Assembly (NCBI GenBank): GCA_910580005.1
Contig: CAJTXH010000141.1
Span: 1 to 5,983, forward strand
Length of the DNA stretch: 5,983 bases
Direction of reading: 5' to 3'
DNA from: an uncultured Lachnospiraceae bacterium
GTDB taxonomy: Bacteria > Bacillota > Clostridia > Lachnospirales > Lachnospiraceae
This document shows, in pieces, positions 1 to 5,456 of the stretch (position 1 is the first letter of the stretch; every line of letters starts with the position of its first letter). The notes under the pieces are model-generated. The model saw only the letters and a list, made by a program, of their open reading frames with translations, made no database searches and was not told where the DNA came from. Made by a program: the position numbers and the translations under genes.

Positions 1-86
1 TCCACCTAGTTTTTTGTTGTTATTGTATACCTTGGTGAAAAAATCCACCTAGTTTGACATCTGTCTAGGTGGAAAAATCCACCTAG
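1..86. repeat. Cluster of CTAGGTGGA / TCCACCTAG repeats
   Basis: The 9-mer TCCACCTAG occurs at 1-9, 44-52 and 78-86, and its reverse complement at 65-73. Positions 65-86 form a perfect 9-bp inverted repeat around AAAA. Positions 31-52 form a degenerate version (CTTGGTGA against TCCACCTAG), and a further unit is cut by the window edge. The cluster starts 4 bp past the stop codon of the gene ending at 91. It has no T-tract directly after the stem on the transcribed (minus) strand, so a simple terminator is unlikely. Iterons, an operator array, or recombinase or relaxase binding sites are possible. Confidence 0.75.
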
Positions 87-90
87 GGTT

Positions 91-507
91 TTAACTTTGA
101 CCATTCCACACCTTCCATTCCCCAGTAAATTTATAAACAGACCTCGTTTTTGTGGAATATCCATTTATTACAGTCTTTATAAATCCATGGTTTTCTATTG
201 CTTTAACATCATTATAAAACTGCATATGGTTTCCTCTGTTGTATAATCCATATTTTTCCGCCAGGGAAAGATTAAAATAAAATAGCTCATCACCCTGAAG
301 CCGCTCTTCATCTGGAAAATCTTTTCCAGGTTTCCTTTTGCCATAATATTGGGCTTTCATATACATATACAACAGCCTCTGGTTCTTTGTTAAATCCTGG
401 AAGGCAGCAGAATTAAGCATACTTTCATATATGTTAGCGCTGGTGTCATTTGTAATACCAGTACTTTCAAAAAACCTGGGCATGTACCGTTTCCTGCGTT
501 GACCCAT
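91..507 (-). CDS. Hypothetical basic protein, possibly DNA-binding, mobile-element associated
   Basis: I do not recognise this family with certainty. The 138-residue product is soluble, with no signal peptide or membrane segment. It has a basic start (MGQRRKRYMPRFF), a middle segment with an SAAFQDLTKNQRLLYMYMKA core, and a C-terminal part with alternating helix and strand character (DVKAIENHGFIKTVINGYSTKTRSVYKF). That last part resembles a winged-helix DNA-binding unit, but this is an impression, not a match. I prefer the start at 507 because AGGCAGGAG lies just upstream and the residues before it look like translated spacer. An in-frame ATG at 600, directly after the neighbour's stop, would add 31 residues but has no clear ribosome binding site. 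It follows the excisionase-like gene on the same strand, probably in one transcript, and ends 4 bp before the CTAGGTGGA repeats. A replication or transfer regulator is a reasonable guess only. Confidence 0.7.
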   Translation of the reverse strand: MGQRRKRYMPRFFESTGITNDTSANIYESMLNSAAFQDLTKNQRLLYMYMKAQYYGKRKPGKDFPDEERLQGDELFYFNLSLAEKYGLYNRGNHMQFYNDVKAIENHGFIKTVINGYSTKTRSVYKFTGEWKVWNGQS

Positions 508-601
508 ATTCTCCTGCCTTTCAGCCTGGCCATTGCCACAAGATAATCCTATAACCTGCCAGACCAGGCTTTTATTCTGTTTTTCATAATCTTTTACCAT
601 A

Positions 602-811
602 TTACAATTCACTATGTGCATCACACCACTGGTCGAACTTAACCCTGTCAACCAGCAGCCTGCGGCCTGCCCTGAACAATGCCCCTGATATCTCTGCAAG
701 TTCCCTTGTTTTATTTGCTCCCATGCTTGTATATAAAGCAAACTCATCCATGCTAAGTAATCTTTTATCAGATAATGTTACAATTACATTTCCTTTTTCC
801 CTTGCTGTCAT
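602..811 (-). CDS. Excisionase-like small helix-turn-helix protein
   Basis: The 69-residue product has the layout of Tn916-Xis/MerR-like excisionase-type proteins of Firmicutes elements. A helix-turn-helix (about residues 18-40, LLSMDEFALYTSMGANKTREL) is followed by a wing with the typical RAGRRLLVDRVKFDQW (about residues 47-62). Such proteins bind element ends or attachment arms and steer the integrase towards excision; some act as transcriptional regulators instead. The start at 811 is set by a near-perfect AAAGGAGG five bases upstream; the longer reading from 844 lacks one. Upstream lie the direct repeats at 873-905 and a candidate promoter, so self-regulation is plausible. The next gene on the strand follows at once. 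Calling it Xis rather than a general regulator is inference from size, fold and position beside the apparent element boundary. Confidence 0.75.
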   Translation of the reverse strand: MTAREKGNVIVTLSDKRLLSMDEFALYTSMGANKTRELAEISGALFRAGRRLLVDRVKFDQWCDAHSEL

Positions 812-816
812 AAAAT

Positions 817-824
817 CCTCCTTT
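817..824 (-). promoter_or_regulatory. Ribosome binding site AAAGGAGG deciding the start at 811
   Basis: AAAGGAGG on the minus strand sits five bases before the ATG at 811-809. The alternative ATG at 844 has no comparable site, so the shorter 69-residue reading is preferred. Confidence 0.8.
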
Positions 825-872
825 AAACATTGTTTTTTACCCATTATTTCAAAATTTTTCTTTCTTATATTT

Positions 873-905
873 CTGACACCATTTACACCAAAACTGACAC
901 CATTT
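873..905. repeat. 12-bp direct repeats upstream of the excisionase-like gene
   Basis: CTGACACCATTT occurs exactly at 873-884 and 894-905, 21 bp apart (two helical turns). A third shorter copy of the ACACCA core lies between them at 885-890, so the cores are spaced 9 and 12 bp. Same-face spacing upstream of a helix-turn-helix gene suggests a binding array for that protein or for an integrase. Confidence 0.6.
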
Positions 906-911
906 TTTCAA
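882..911 (-). promoter_or_regulatory. Candidate promoter for the excisionase-like gene
   Basis: On the minus strand TTGAAA (911-906) is followed after 18 bases by TGTAAA (887-882), a fair -35 and a weak -10. This would give a leader of about 60-65 bases. It overlaps the 12-bp direct repeats, which would suit repression by a protein bound there. The -10 is poor and AT-rich spacers offer chance matches. Confidence 0.35.
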
Positions 912-965
912 AAGTTTATTAAAACCTCATAAAAGCAGATATGGACAAACCCCCATTTTATACGG

Positions 966-996
966 CTTTATAAAAACAGATACCTATGTTATAAAG
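966..996. repeat. 8-bp inverted repeat next to the terminase break
   Basis: CTTTATAA (966-973) and TTATAAAG (989-996) are perfect inverted copies separated by 15 bases. They lie just on the element side of the apparent break in the terminase gene. They could be the arms of a recombinase site or an element end. The sequence is AT-rich, so chance is not excluded, and no T-tract supports a terminator. Confidence 0.4.
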
Positions 997-1456
997 TAGT
1001 GATATTCTTCTCGTGGAAACCCTGCATGTTCTCTGGTTTTGTTGCTGTCCTTGCAGTTGCGAACCAGCGTTTCTCATAGCCTGACATGTATATATATGTT
1101 TTTGTCCATTTCAGGATAATTTTAAGAAGCGGTGACCTTTCCTGCCATTTTGCAGCTTCTGACCACAGGACATCATGCAGCTGCTGTTTTGTTGGTGCTG
1201 TGGCAACTACCCTTGGATATGGGAAACAAGTCAGGAACCATAAAAGTGCAACCGCCTCCACACTTGTTTTCCCGACGCCCTGCCCTGATTTAACAGCCAC
1301 CCTCGGGTTTCCTGCCAAATCTGCAAGTGCCTCCTGCTGCCACCTGTCTGGTTCAAATGCCAGGACTTCCTTTGCATATAATACAGGGTCTTTCCTGTAT
1401 ACTGGGATGCGCTGGCTGAAAAACATCTGTCTGGCTGTCCTGTTTGCATCATTCAT
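989..1456 (-). CDS. terL: Phage terminase large subunit, N-terminal remnant (truncated)
   Basis: The large terminase subunit is the ATP-driven motor and nuclease that packages phage DNA into capsids. This 155-residue piece holds the start of the ATPase domain: an adenine-binding W39-Q40, a Walker A SGQGVGKTS at about 57-65, and the segment VVATAPTKQQLHDVLWSEA (about 83-101) typical of these proteins. It ends after QGFHE, where family members normally continue into the Walker B strand and DEAS-type catalytic residues. Here it reads KNITTL and stops. The Walker B acidic residues and the whole nuclease domain are missing, so it cannot work alone; full-length members have over 400 residues. No other frame to the left restores the sequence, so insertion or deletion is likelier than a frameshift. 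The start overlaps the small subunit's stop by 4 bp (ATGA), the usual coupling of this pair. Confidence 0.9.
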   Translation of the reverse strand: MNDANRTARQMFFSQRIPVYRKDPVLYAKEVLAFEPDRWQQEALADLAGNPRVAVKSGQGVGKTSVEAVALLWFLTCFPYPRVVATAPTKQQLHDVLWSEAAKWQERSPLLKIILKWTKTYIYMSGYEKRWFATARTATKPENMQGFHEKNITTL

Positions 1457-2229
1457 TGCGTGCCATCCTCTTCCTGCATCCCTGCAATTGTATTTATAAC
1501 CCAGTCATTTGCAATGCTGGCACTTTCATCTTTTGCAGTATTATTTATGCGCTCTGTCTCTGCCTTGATTTTGGCAACCTTTGCTTTCTGTTCCTCTGTT
1601 GCAAGCTCCTCATACTGCTTTATAAGTGCCCTCAGTTCTGACATTGCCCTTGCCTGGGCAGTTAAAAATGTTGCCTGCCTGTCCCATGAAAACTGGAATT
1701 CCCATTCTGCCTCTGTACTGCCTTTCCCCTTTTTTACTTTCTTTAGTTCCTTGACCATCTCTTTTTTATTTTCAACGAACATTATTTTCTGGGAACGCAA
1801 TATAGCAGCATATGAAATCTGGATATTCTCCCATAAAATATCAGTATAGCTTTTATTCCCTATTTCATCTATGATATCCAGCATGTCACCAGGCAGGCAT
1901 TTTGAAAAAAGACCGTGTTTCTCTGCATTTTTATTCCGCTTTGGCGCACCCCCATGGTTGCCCATGGCATTAGTATTCCCTGCTGGTGCACCAGGCTTCC
2001 CTTTGTGAACGTTCGCTTTTTTTCCAGTTTCTTTTTGTGAACGTTCGCTTCCATCCTGTTTCTTTTTGCTGCTGCAAGACCCCCATCTGCCTTCGCTTTT
2101 CCAGCGGCGGACTGTGCCATCTGGTTTACCGATTTTCTTTGCTATGTCTGTAAGTTTCATTCCATTTTCATAAAGGGACTGCGCTTCTGCTTTTAGTTTC
2201 TTTAAATCTTCATTCCCTGCACCTGCCAC
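1453..2229 (-). CDS. terS: Phage terminase small subunit
   Basis: The small terminase subunit recognises phage DNA at the packaging site and hands it to the large subunit. The 258-residue product has an N-terminal helix-turn-helix (about residues 17-44, with KLTDIAKKIGKPDGTVRRWK) and a basic, Gly/Asn/Lys-rich linker (about 48-110). The linker carries the hallmark GAPAGNTNAMGNHGGAPKRNKNAEKHG-type stretch of Firmicutes small subunits (split here as GAPAGNTNAMG, NHGGAP, NAEKHGLFSK). A charged helical C-terminal region follows, likely for oligomerisation. The start is GTG at 2229, seven bases after AAGGGGG. Its stop overlaps the large-subunit start by 4 bp. A 32-bp tandem repeat lies within the linker coding region. 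It follows the IbrB-like gene after a 74-bp spacer, probably on the same transcript. Confidence 0.92.
   Translation of the reverse strand: MAGAGNEDLKKLKAEAQSLYENGMKLTDIAKKIGKPDGTVRRWKSEGRWGSCSSKKKQDGSERSQKETGKKANVHKGKPGAPAGNTNAMGNHGGAPKRNKNAEKHGLFSKCLPGDMLDIIDEIGNKSYTDILWENIQISYAAILRSQKIMFVENKKEMVKELKKVKKGKGSTEAEWEFQFSWDRQATFLTAQARAMSELRALIKQYEELATEEQKAKVAKIKAETERINNTAKDESASIANDWVINTIAGMQEEDGTQ
2002..2065. repeat. 32-bp tandem repeat with an 8-bp palindrome inside terS
   Basis: TTTGTGAACGTTCGCTT occurs exactly at 2002-2018 and 2034-2050, a period of 32 bp. Each copy contains the palindrome GAACGTTC, and the rest of the unit repeats imperfectly (CCAGTTTCTTTTTG at 2024-2037, CCTGTTTCTTTTTG at 2055-2068). 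Because 32 is not a multiple of three, the copies are read in different frames (ERSQK and ANVHK), so conservation at DNA level cannot be explained by a repeated peptide. It is a candidate packaging (pac) or terminase-binding site. Confidence 0.7.
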
Positions 2230-2303
2230 ATTCCTGCCCCCTTATTAAGTTGTTTTGGAACAAACAGGCAGACCCTCCAGCCTGTGCCCTGCCCACGCCA
2301 CTG

Positions 2304-2825
2304 TCATAACTTTGTTATGAACTCTGCACTGCTGTATTTATCCACACCCCTTGCCATCATCCTTAAAAAGTCCTCCCTTGAAAAGCCAGAAAGGCGGAAT
2401 ATTTCCTCTGGTTTCATGCCAAGCTGTTTTCCAATCTCTTCCACAGCCCTGCCCTCATCCATAAGTTCCCTGACAATGTTTTTCATTGGTTCTAAAAGAT
2501 GTGTGCCCCTCGCCCTGTTATGTGTGACAGTGCCATACATATTGCCTGCCCTGTCCTCATGTTCTACAATAACAACAGGAACTTTGCCTCCAAGCATTGA
2601 CAGCAGGGGTTCTTCCCCTGCAACTGTCCAGCGGTGGTAACCGTCAATAATTGTAAAATCTGGAGCTGTGACAATTGGAAGTGTCCAGCCGTTAGCAAGT
2701 ATTGACTGCTTTAGCAGTTCCAGGTTCTGTTTTGAAACTTTGTTAGGGTTATAGCCATTTGGTTTCACTATGTCCCTGTCCACCCACCTGAGTGTTGACA
2801 ATGGTGCTGTTATTTTATTATCCAT
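2304..2825 (-). CDS. IbrB-like ParB/Srx-fold protein
   Basis: This 173-residue protein has the ParB/sulfiredoxin-type N-terminal domain (about residues 15-112). It includes PNGYNPN (22-28), the core motif IIDGYHRW (59-66) and HNRARGTH (102-109), the last two typical of IbrB-like members. A helical segment (about 120-150) with a possible helix-turn-helix (RAVEEIGKQLGMKPEEIFRLSGF) follows. IbrB acts with IbrA in E. coli ECOR-9 to allow expression of immunoglobulin-binding eib genes; the chemistry is not settled. Other proteins of this fold bind or cut DNA, bind CTP, or act as kinases. The ATG at 2825 overlaps the IbrA-like gene's stop by 8 bp (ATGGATAA), and AGGAG lies 10 bases before it, so the two are translationally coupled and probably act together. 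Family assignment is good; function is unknown. Confidence 0.85.
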   Translation of the reverse strand: MDNKITAPLSTLRWVDRDIVKPNGYNPNKVSKQNLELLKQSILANGWTLPIVTAPDFTIIDGYHRWTVAGEEPLLSMLGGKVPVVIVEHEDRAGNMYGTVTHNRARGTHLLEPMKNIVRELMDEGRAVEEIGKQLGMKPEEIFRLSGFSREDFLRMMARGVDKYSSAEFITKL

Positions 2826-3963
2826 CCTGCCCTCTCTCCTTTTTTGCCCTGTTTATATACCTGGTATATACCCTCTGGTACAATGACCTGCATGTACGCA
2901 GCTTTGGGTCACCTGAAACAAGCCCTTCATATATTTTTTTACAGTCATTGTTGTCAACAATTGATGAAACCTGTATAAAAAACTTGCGGTAACGCCCTGC
3001 TATATACCTGCTGTGTTCTGTAGGGAAATTCCTGTCCATGTCAGAAAACAGCCCCATAAGGGCAGCCTTATAATCCCTGGCAGGCATATCTTTCTCATTT
3101 TCCTTCCTGGCATATGTACTCCTGCCAAACATGCTGCTGTCCCAGTACAAAGCAGCAAGGTAAGCATTAGGTTCACGTCTTGTTATACGTTCCATAAGTC
3201 CCGAATAGTATTCATCCATTTTCACAAGGTTTCTTGCCGTGTCTATTGAAAAAAACTGTGATACGCGTAACTGTTTCCTTGTTGAACCTGTCTGCCACAT
3301 TGACATGTATATTCCAGGCAGCCTTATATTTTCTGACATAAGGTACAGCCACACATCATTGTCTTTCCAGTCATATATTGGAAATACCTGGTACCTGCTT
3401 GTTATCCTGCTTCCTGCATACCCCATCCTTGAAATGTTCTGCAGACGCTGTAATGATTCAGCAGCACGTACACCTGTTATGCAAATCCCGTCAGGGCAAA
3501 GTTTTGTAAGAAAGTCCTGGTATGTATCAGTACGTGGTTTTAAAAGCGGGTGTGTGTTTATGGCAAAAGATGGCATCTTCCTTATCCATACATCTTCCTT
3601 ATATCTGTCCCAGCATATAAATGTTTCATCATTATATAACTGGTTGAAGCAGTTATAATGTTTCACTTCCAGACAGAACCAGTGGAAACGGGCACCTGCC
3701 AGCATAAATTTCCTGCGCCATTCCTGCACTGTTTCCTCTATGCATGGAAAAATTGCCTCTTCATCAATAAAATGAACTGTAAGCTGTGACGGGTCAATTT
3801 CCCCTGCCTGTATTAACCCCATGACCACCTGGGCAAGGCACAGGCTGTCTTTGCCACCACTGAATGACATATAAACCGGAAGCCCATTACTGAATACATT
3901 CCTTACACGTATCCTTGCAGCTTCAAGTACATTTATGCCTGCCCTGCATCTTCTTATAGCCAT
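2818..3963 (-). CDS. IbrA-like (DUF3440-type) PAPS-reductase-family PP-loop ATPase
   Basis: The 381-residue product is an N-type PP-loop ATPase. Numbered from the ATG at 3963, it shows the ATP-binding loop SFSGGKDS (about 33-40), HFIDEEAIFP (about 64-73), ITGVRAAES (about 162-170) and PIYDWKDNDVW (about 195-205), all usual in PAPS-reductase relatives. The enlarged region after about 205 fits the DUF3440/IbrA type. The ECGLH motif carrying the catalytic cysteine of true PAPS reductases is absent, so sulfate assimilation is unlikely; adenylation or sulfur transfer on another substrate is possible. I chose 3963 because GGTGG lies six bases upstream, overlap with the preceding ParB-like gene falls to 10 bp, and the N-terminus then starts close to INVLEAARIRV, as in relatives. 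An ATG at 3987 (389 residues) is possible but has a weaker site. It is coupled downstream to the IbrB-like gene. Confidence 0.87.
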   Translation of the reverse strand: MAIRRCRAGINVLEAARIRVRNVFSNGLPVYMSFSGGKDSLCLAQVVMGLIQAGEIDPSQLTVHFIDEEAIFPCIEETVQEWRRKFMLAGARFHWFCLEVKHYNCFNQLYNDETFICWDRYKEDVWIRKMPSFAINTHPLLKPRTDTYQDFLTKLCPDGICITGVRAAESLQRLQNISRMGYAGSRITSRYQVFPIYDWKDNDVWLYLMSENIRLPGIYMSMWQTGSTRKQLRVSQFFSIDTARNLVKMDEYYSGLMERITRREPNAYLAALYWDSSMFGRSTYARKENEKDMPARDYKAALMGLFSDMDRNFPTEHSRYIAGRYRKFFIQVSSIVDNNDCKKIYEGLVSGDPKLRTCRSLYQRVYTRYINRAKKERGQDG

Positions 3964-4595
3964 ATCTTTCCACCACAATTTGGACATATCACAGCTTTTC
4001 CAGCACTGGCAGCCTCCCCGCTGTCCGCCACCTGCCCTGCTGCTTCTGGCAGTACGGGTTTCTGATGCCCCTCCTGCTTCTGTCCTTCCTGTCCTGTTAA
4101 AATGCCATTTATCTTCTGTTCCTTCCTGGCAGCATTGCCTTTTATATGCTGTATGCTGTCTTCATCAAGTATTCCATATCCTGAAACTTTCTCTGTGACA
4201 TCCTCTGCTTCTGAAACCATCTGTTTTAATATTTCCTCATCAAAACCAGGGATATCCAGGTCACCGCTTAATTCATCCAGAAAACTGTTTAATGCATCCA
4301 GGTCTTCCACGCCCAGGCTGAAAATCTTGTTGTCAGCAATCATAAGTTTCTTTTTCTGGTTCTCTGTAAGGTTTTCATAACGGTATACATATGCTGTCTT
4401 TGCCCCCATCATAACAAGGGTATCATACAGCCCGCTCCCTGCCAGTATCACATTGTTTTCATCAATTACTACAGGCCTTATCTGCCCGAACATTTTTATG
4501 CTACGTTCAAATTCTTTTAACTGGTGTTTTGTATGTATCCTTACATTTCTCTCTGGCTTTACAAGTTTTTCCAGGCTTATTGTTGTTATTTCCAT
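3954..4595 (-). CDS. Phage-type ParB/Srx-domain protein with C-terminal CPNC tail
   Basis: The 213-residue protein has a ParB-like N-terminal domain (about 1-110) of the kind often fused to phage DNA methyltransferases: IKMFGQIRPVVI (33-44), ILAGSGLYDTL (50-60), LTENQKKKLMIADNKI (76-91) and DIPGFDEEIL (about 114-123). No methyltransferase domain follows. A hydrophilic Gln/Gly/Ala-rich stretch (about 150-200) leads to VICPNCGGKIWL at the very end, half of a zinc-ribbon-like cysteine pair (C204, C207). The core motif has AGSGLYD where related proteins usually have AGHGR-type residues, so activity may differ or be lost. The start is firm: AGGAGG sits eight bases before the ATG at 4595. It lies 75 bp after the first PP-loop gene and overlaps the second one. 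A specificity or DNA-binding partner for the PP-loop enzymes is a reasonable inference. Confidence 0.85.
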   Translation of the reverse strand: MEITTISLEKLVKPERNVRIHTKHQLKEFERSIKMFGQIRPVVIDENNVILAGSGLYDTLVMMGAKTAYVYRYENLTENQKKKLMIADNKIFSLGVEDLDALNSFLDELSGDLDIPGFDEEILKQMVSEAEDVTEKVSGYGILDEDSIQHIKGNAARKEQKINGILTGQEGQKQEGHQKPVLPEAAGQVADSGEAASAGKAVICPNCGGKIWL

Positions 4596-4670
4596 ATATA
4601 CATCCTCCTGTAATATAACATAGGAGCTTTACTGTATATTAACTTTAATACTGTCTGCCATAGCTGTATC

Positions 4671-5456
4671 TTATTTTAATGTGCCAAGAAATGTTTCTGC
4701 ACTTTTGAAATACCTGGCAGCATAATGCACAATGGAACTGTCAATCCCATATACTTCTGCCCAGGCATTTTCTGCACAGCCTGTCCACTGCCTTGCTGGC
4801 CATGGATGTGTCCCGCACAGGTAACCATTTTTCCATTTATAAACAGGTGGCAGTTCCAGGCCATAATAATATATAAATGCCAGCACATGTTCATGTGCCC
4901 ATCCAGAAAGCGGGCTGTACTTTGTTATCCCCTGCCTGTCAGTATAAATATTGCTGCCACTGCCAACATAATTCCCGTCTGCCAGCCTCCTGCCTAAAAG
5001 CATCATATCAAGATGTTCCTGTTTATAATACCTTGCCTGTCCCCTGTGCTGTACAATACTGAACCACCTTGATGCAGCCCTGCTGTCCTGTGGGAAAAGC
5101 ATGCCAGGATGGGCAGCCAGCCATTCCATATCCTGCCCTGTATTTATTACAGCCAGTTTTTCTGGCCTGTTCTTTTCTGTCCATTCCATAAATTCCCTGT
5201 ATTCAAGGTTGCATACAACCAGTACACAGTCTGTAATGCCTGCCATATGGCAGATTTCCCCAAGCACAAGCGAGTCTTTCCCGCCACTCCATGCATATGC
5301 TGTTTTCTTTCCATCTGTATTTTTCTTTATTTCCTCCACAGTATGGAGTACAAGCTGTCCCAGTTCTTCTTTGGACACAAGCCTGCTTATTTTCTGCAAT
5401 GCTTTTATCCATTCTTCATTTTTTATACACTGTTTCCTGCCAAGAACTTTAACCAT
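4671..5456 (-). CDS. PAPS-reductase-family PP-loop ATPase
   Basis: The 261-residue product carries the PP-loop YAWSGGKDSL (54-63), a following strand VLVVCNLEYREF (78-89), and LLGRRLADGN (153-162), the place where relatives have the GxRxxES-type motif. YSPLSGWAHEHVLAFI (180-195) corresponds to the PL-x-W-x-x-x-DV region. A C-terminal CGTHPWPARQWTGC segment (214-227) places two cysteines and two tryptophans together and may bind metal or substrate. The ECGLH motif of assimilatory PAPS reductases is not present. By architecture it resembles sulfur or nucleotide-modifying PP-loop enzymes such as DndC and SspD only at family level. The start at 5456 is supported by GGGAGG eight bases upstream; a longer frame from 5498 has no site and would run into the transporter. 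It overlaps the transporter stop by 8 bp (ATGGTTAA). It is clearly distinct from the IbrA-like PP-loop protein downstream. Confidence 0.85.
   Translation of the reverse strand: MVKVLGRKQCIKNEEWIKALQKISRLVSKEELGQLVLHTVEEIKKNTDGKKTAYAWSGGKDSLVLGEICHMAGITDCVLVVCNLEYREFMEWTEKNRPEKLAVINTGQDMEWLAAHPGMLFPQDSRAASRWFSIVQHRGQARYYKQEHLDMMLLGRRLADGNYVGSGSNIYTDRQGITKYSPLSGWAHEHVLAFIYYYGLELPPVYKWKNGYLCGTHPWPARQWTGCAENAWAEVYGIDSSIVHYAARYFKSAETFLGTLK

Larger units (their letters stand above)
1..1000. mobile_element. Putative end of a mobile element inserted into the phage terminase gene
   Basis: Right of about position 1000 the minus strand encodes a recognisable terminase. Left of it the terminase similarity stops and no frame continues it. 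What follows is an AT-rich spacer with repeats, an excisionase-like gene, an unknown basic protein and a palindrome cluster, which together look like the edge of an integrative element. The boundary is my estimate, set by where the terminase sequence loses its expected continuation after Gly-Phe-His-Glu (roughly 1000-1010). The other end, any integrase and the rest of the terminase are outside the window, so element type and size are unknown. A deletion or rearrangement inside a decaying prophage would leave a similar picture. Confidence 0.45.

Noticed and set aside
65..86. Rho-independent terminator
   Set aside because: The perfect hairpin has no T-tract directly after it on the minus strand and belongs to a repeated array.
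1..86. CRISPR array
   Set aside because: The repeats are only 9 bp, occur in both orientations, and are unevenly spaced, without spacer-sized intervals.
812..844. Upstream extension of the excisionase-like protein to an ATG at 844
   Set aside because: The strong AAAGGAGG at 824-817 lies inside this extension and fits the ATG at 811; the extra residues do not look like part of the family.
1..1010. Group I or group II intron interrupting terL
   Set aside because: Introns are common in phage terminase genes, but the sequence after the break lacks a GTGYG group II start, I see no intron core, and the genes that follow look like those of an integrative element.
1086..1499. Plus-strand open frame (137 codons)
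   Set aside because: It is antisense to the terminase large-subunit remnant and shows no recognisable domain.
3239..3658. Plus-strand open frame (139 codons)
   Set aside because: It is antisense to the IbrA-like gene, which has clear PP-loop motifs; no ribosome binding site or domain supports it.
2818..3963. Assimilatory PAPS reductase (CysH)
   Set aside because: No ECGLH motif and no sulfur-assimilation neighbours; the companion gene is IbrB-like and the operon runs into phage packaging genes.
4629..4661. Ten-codon minus-strand micro-ORF between the first PP-loop gene and the ParB-like gene
   Set aside because: It has no ribosome binding site and a length expected by chance; the 75-bp spacer otherwise shows only the AGGAGG of the next gene.
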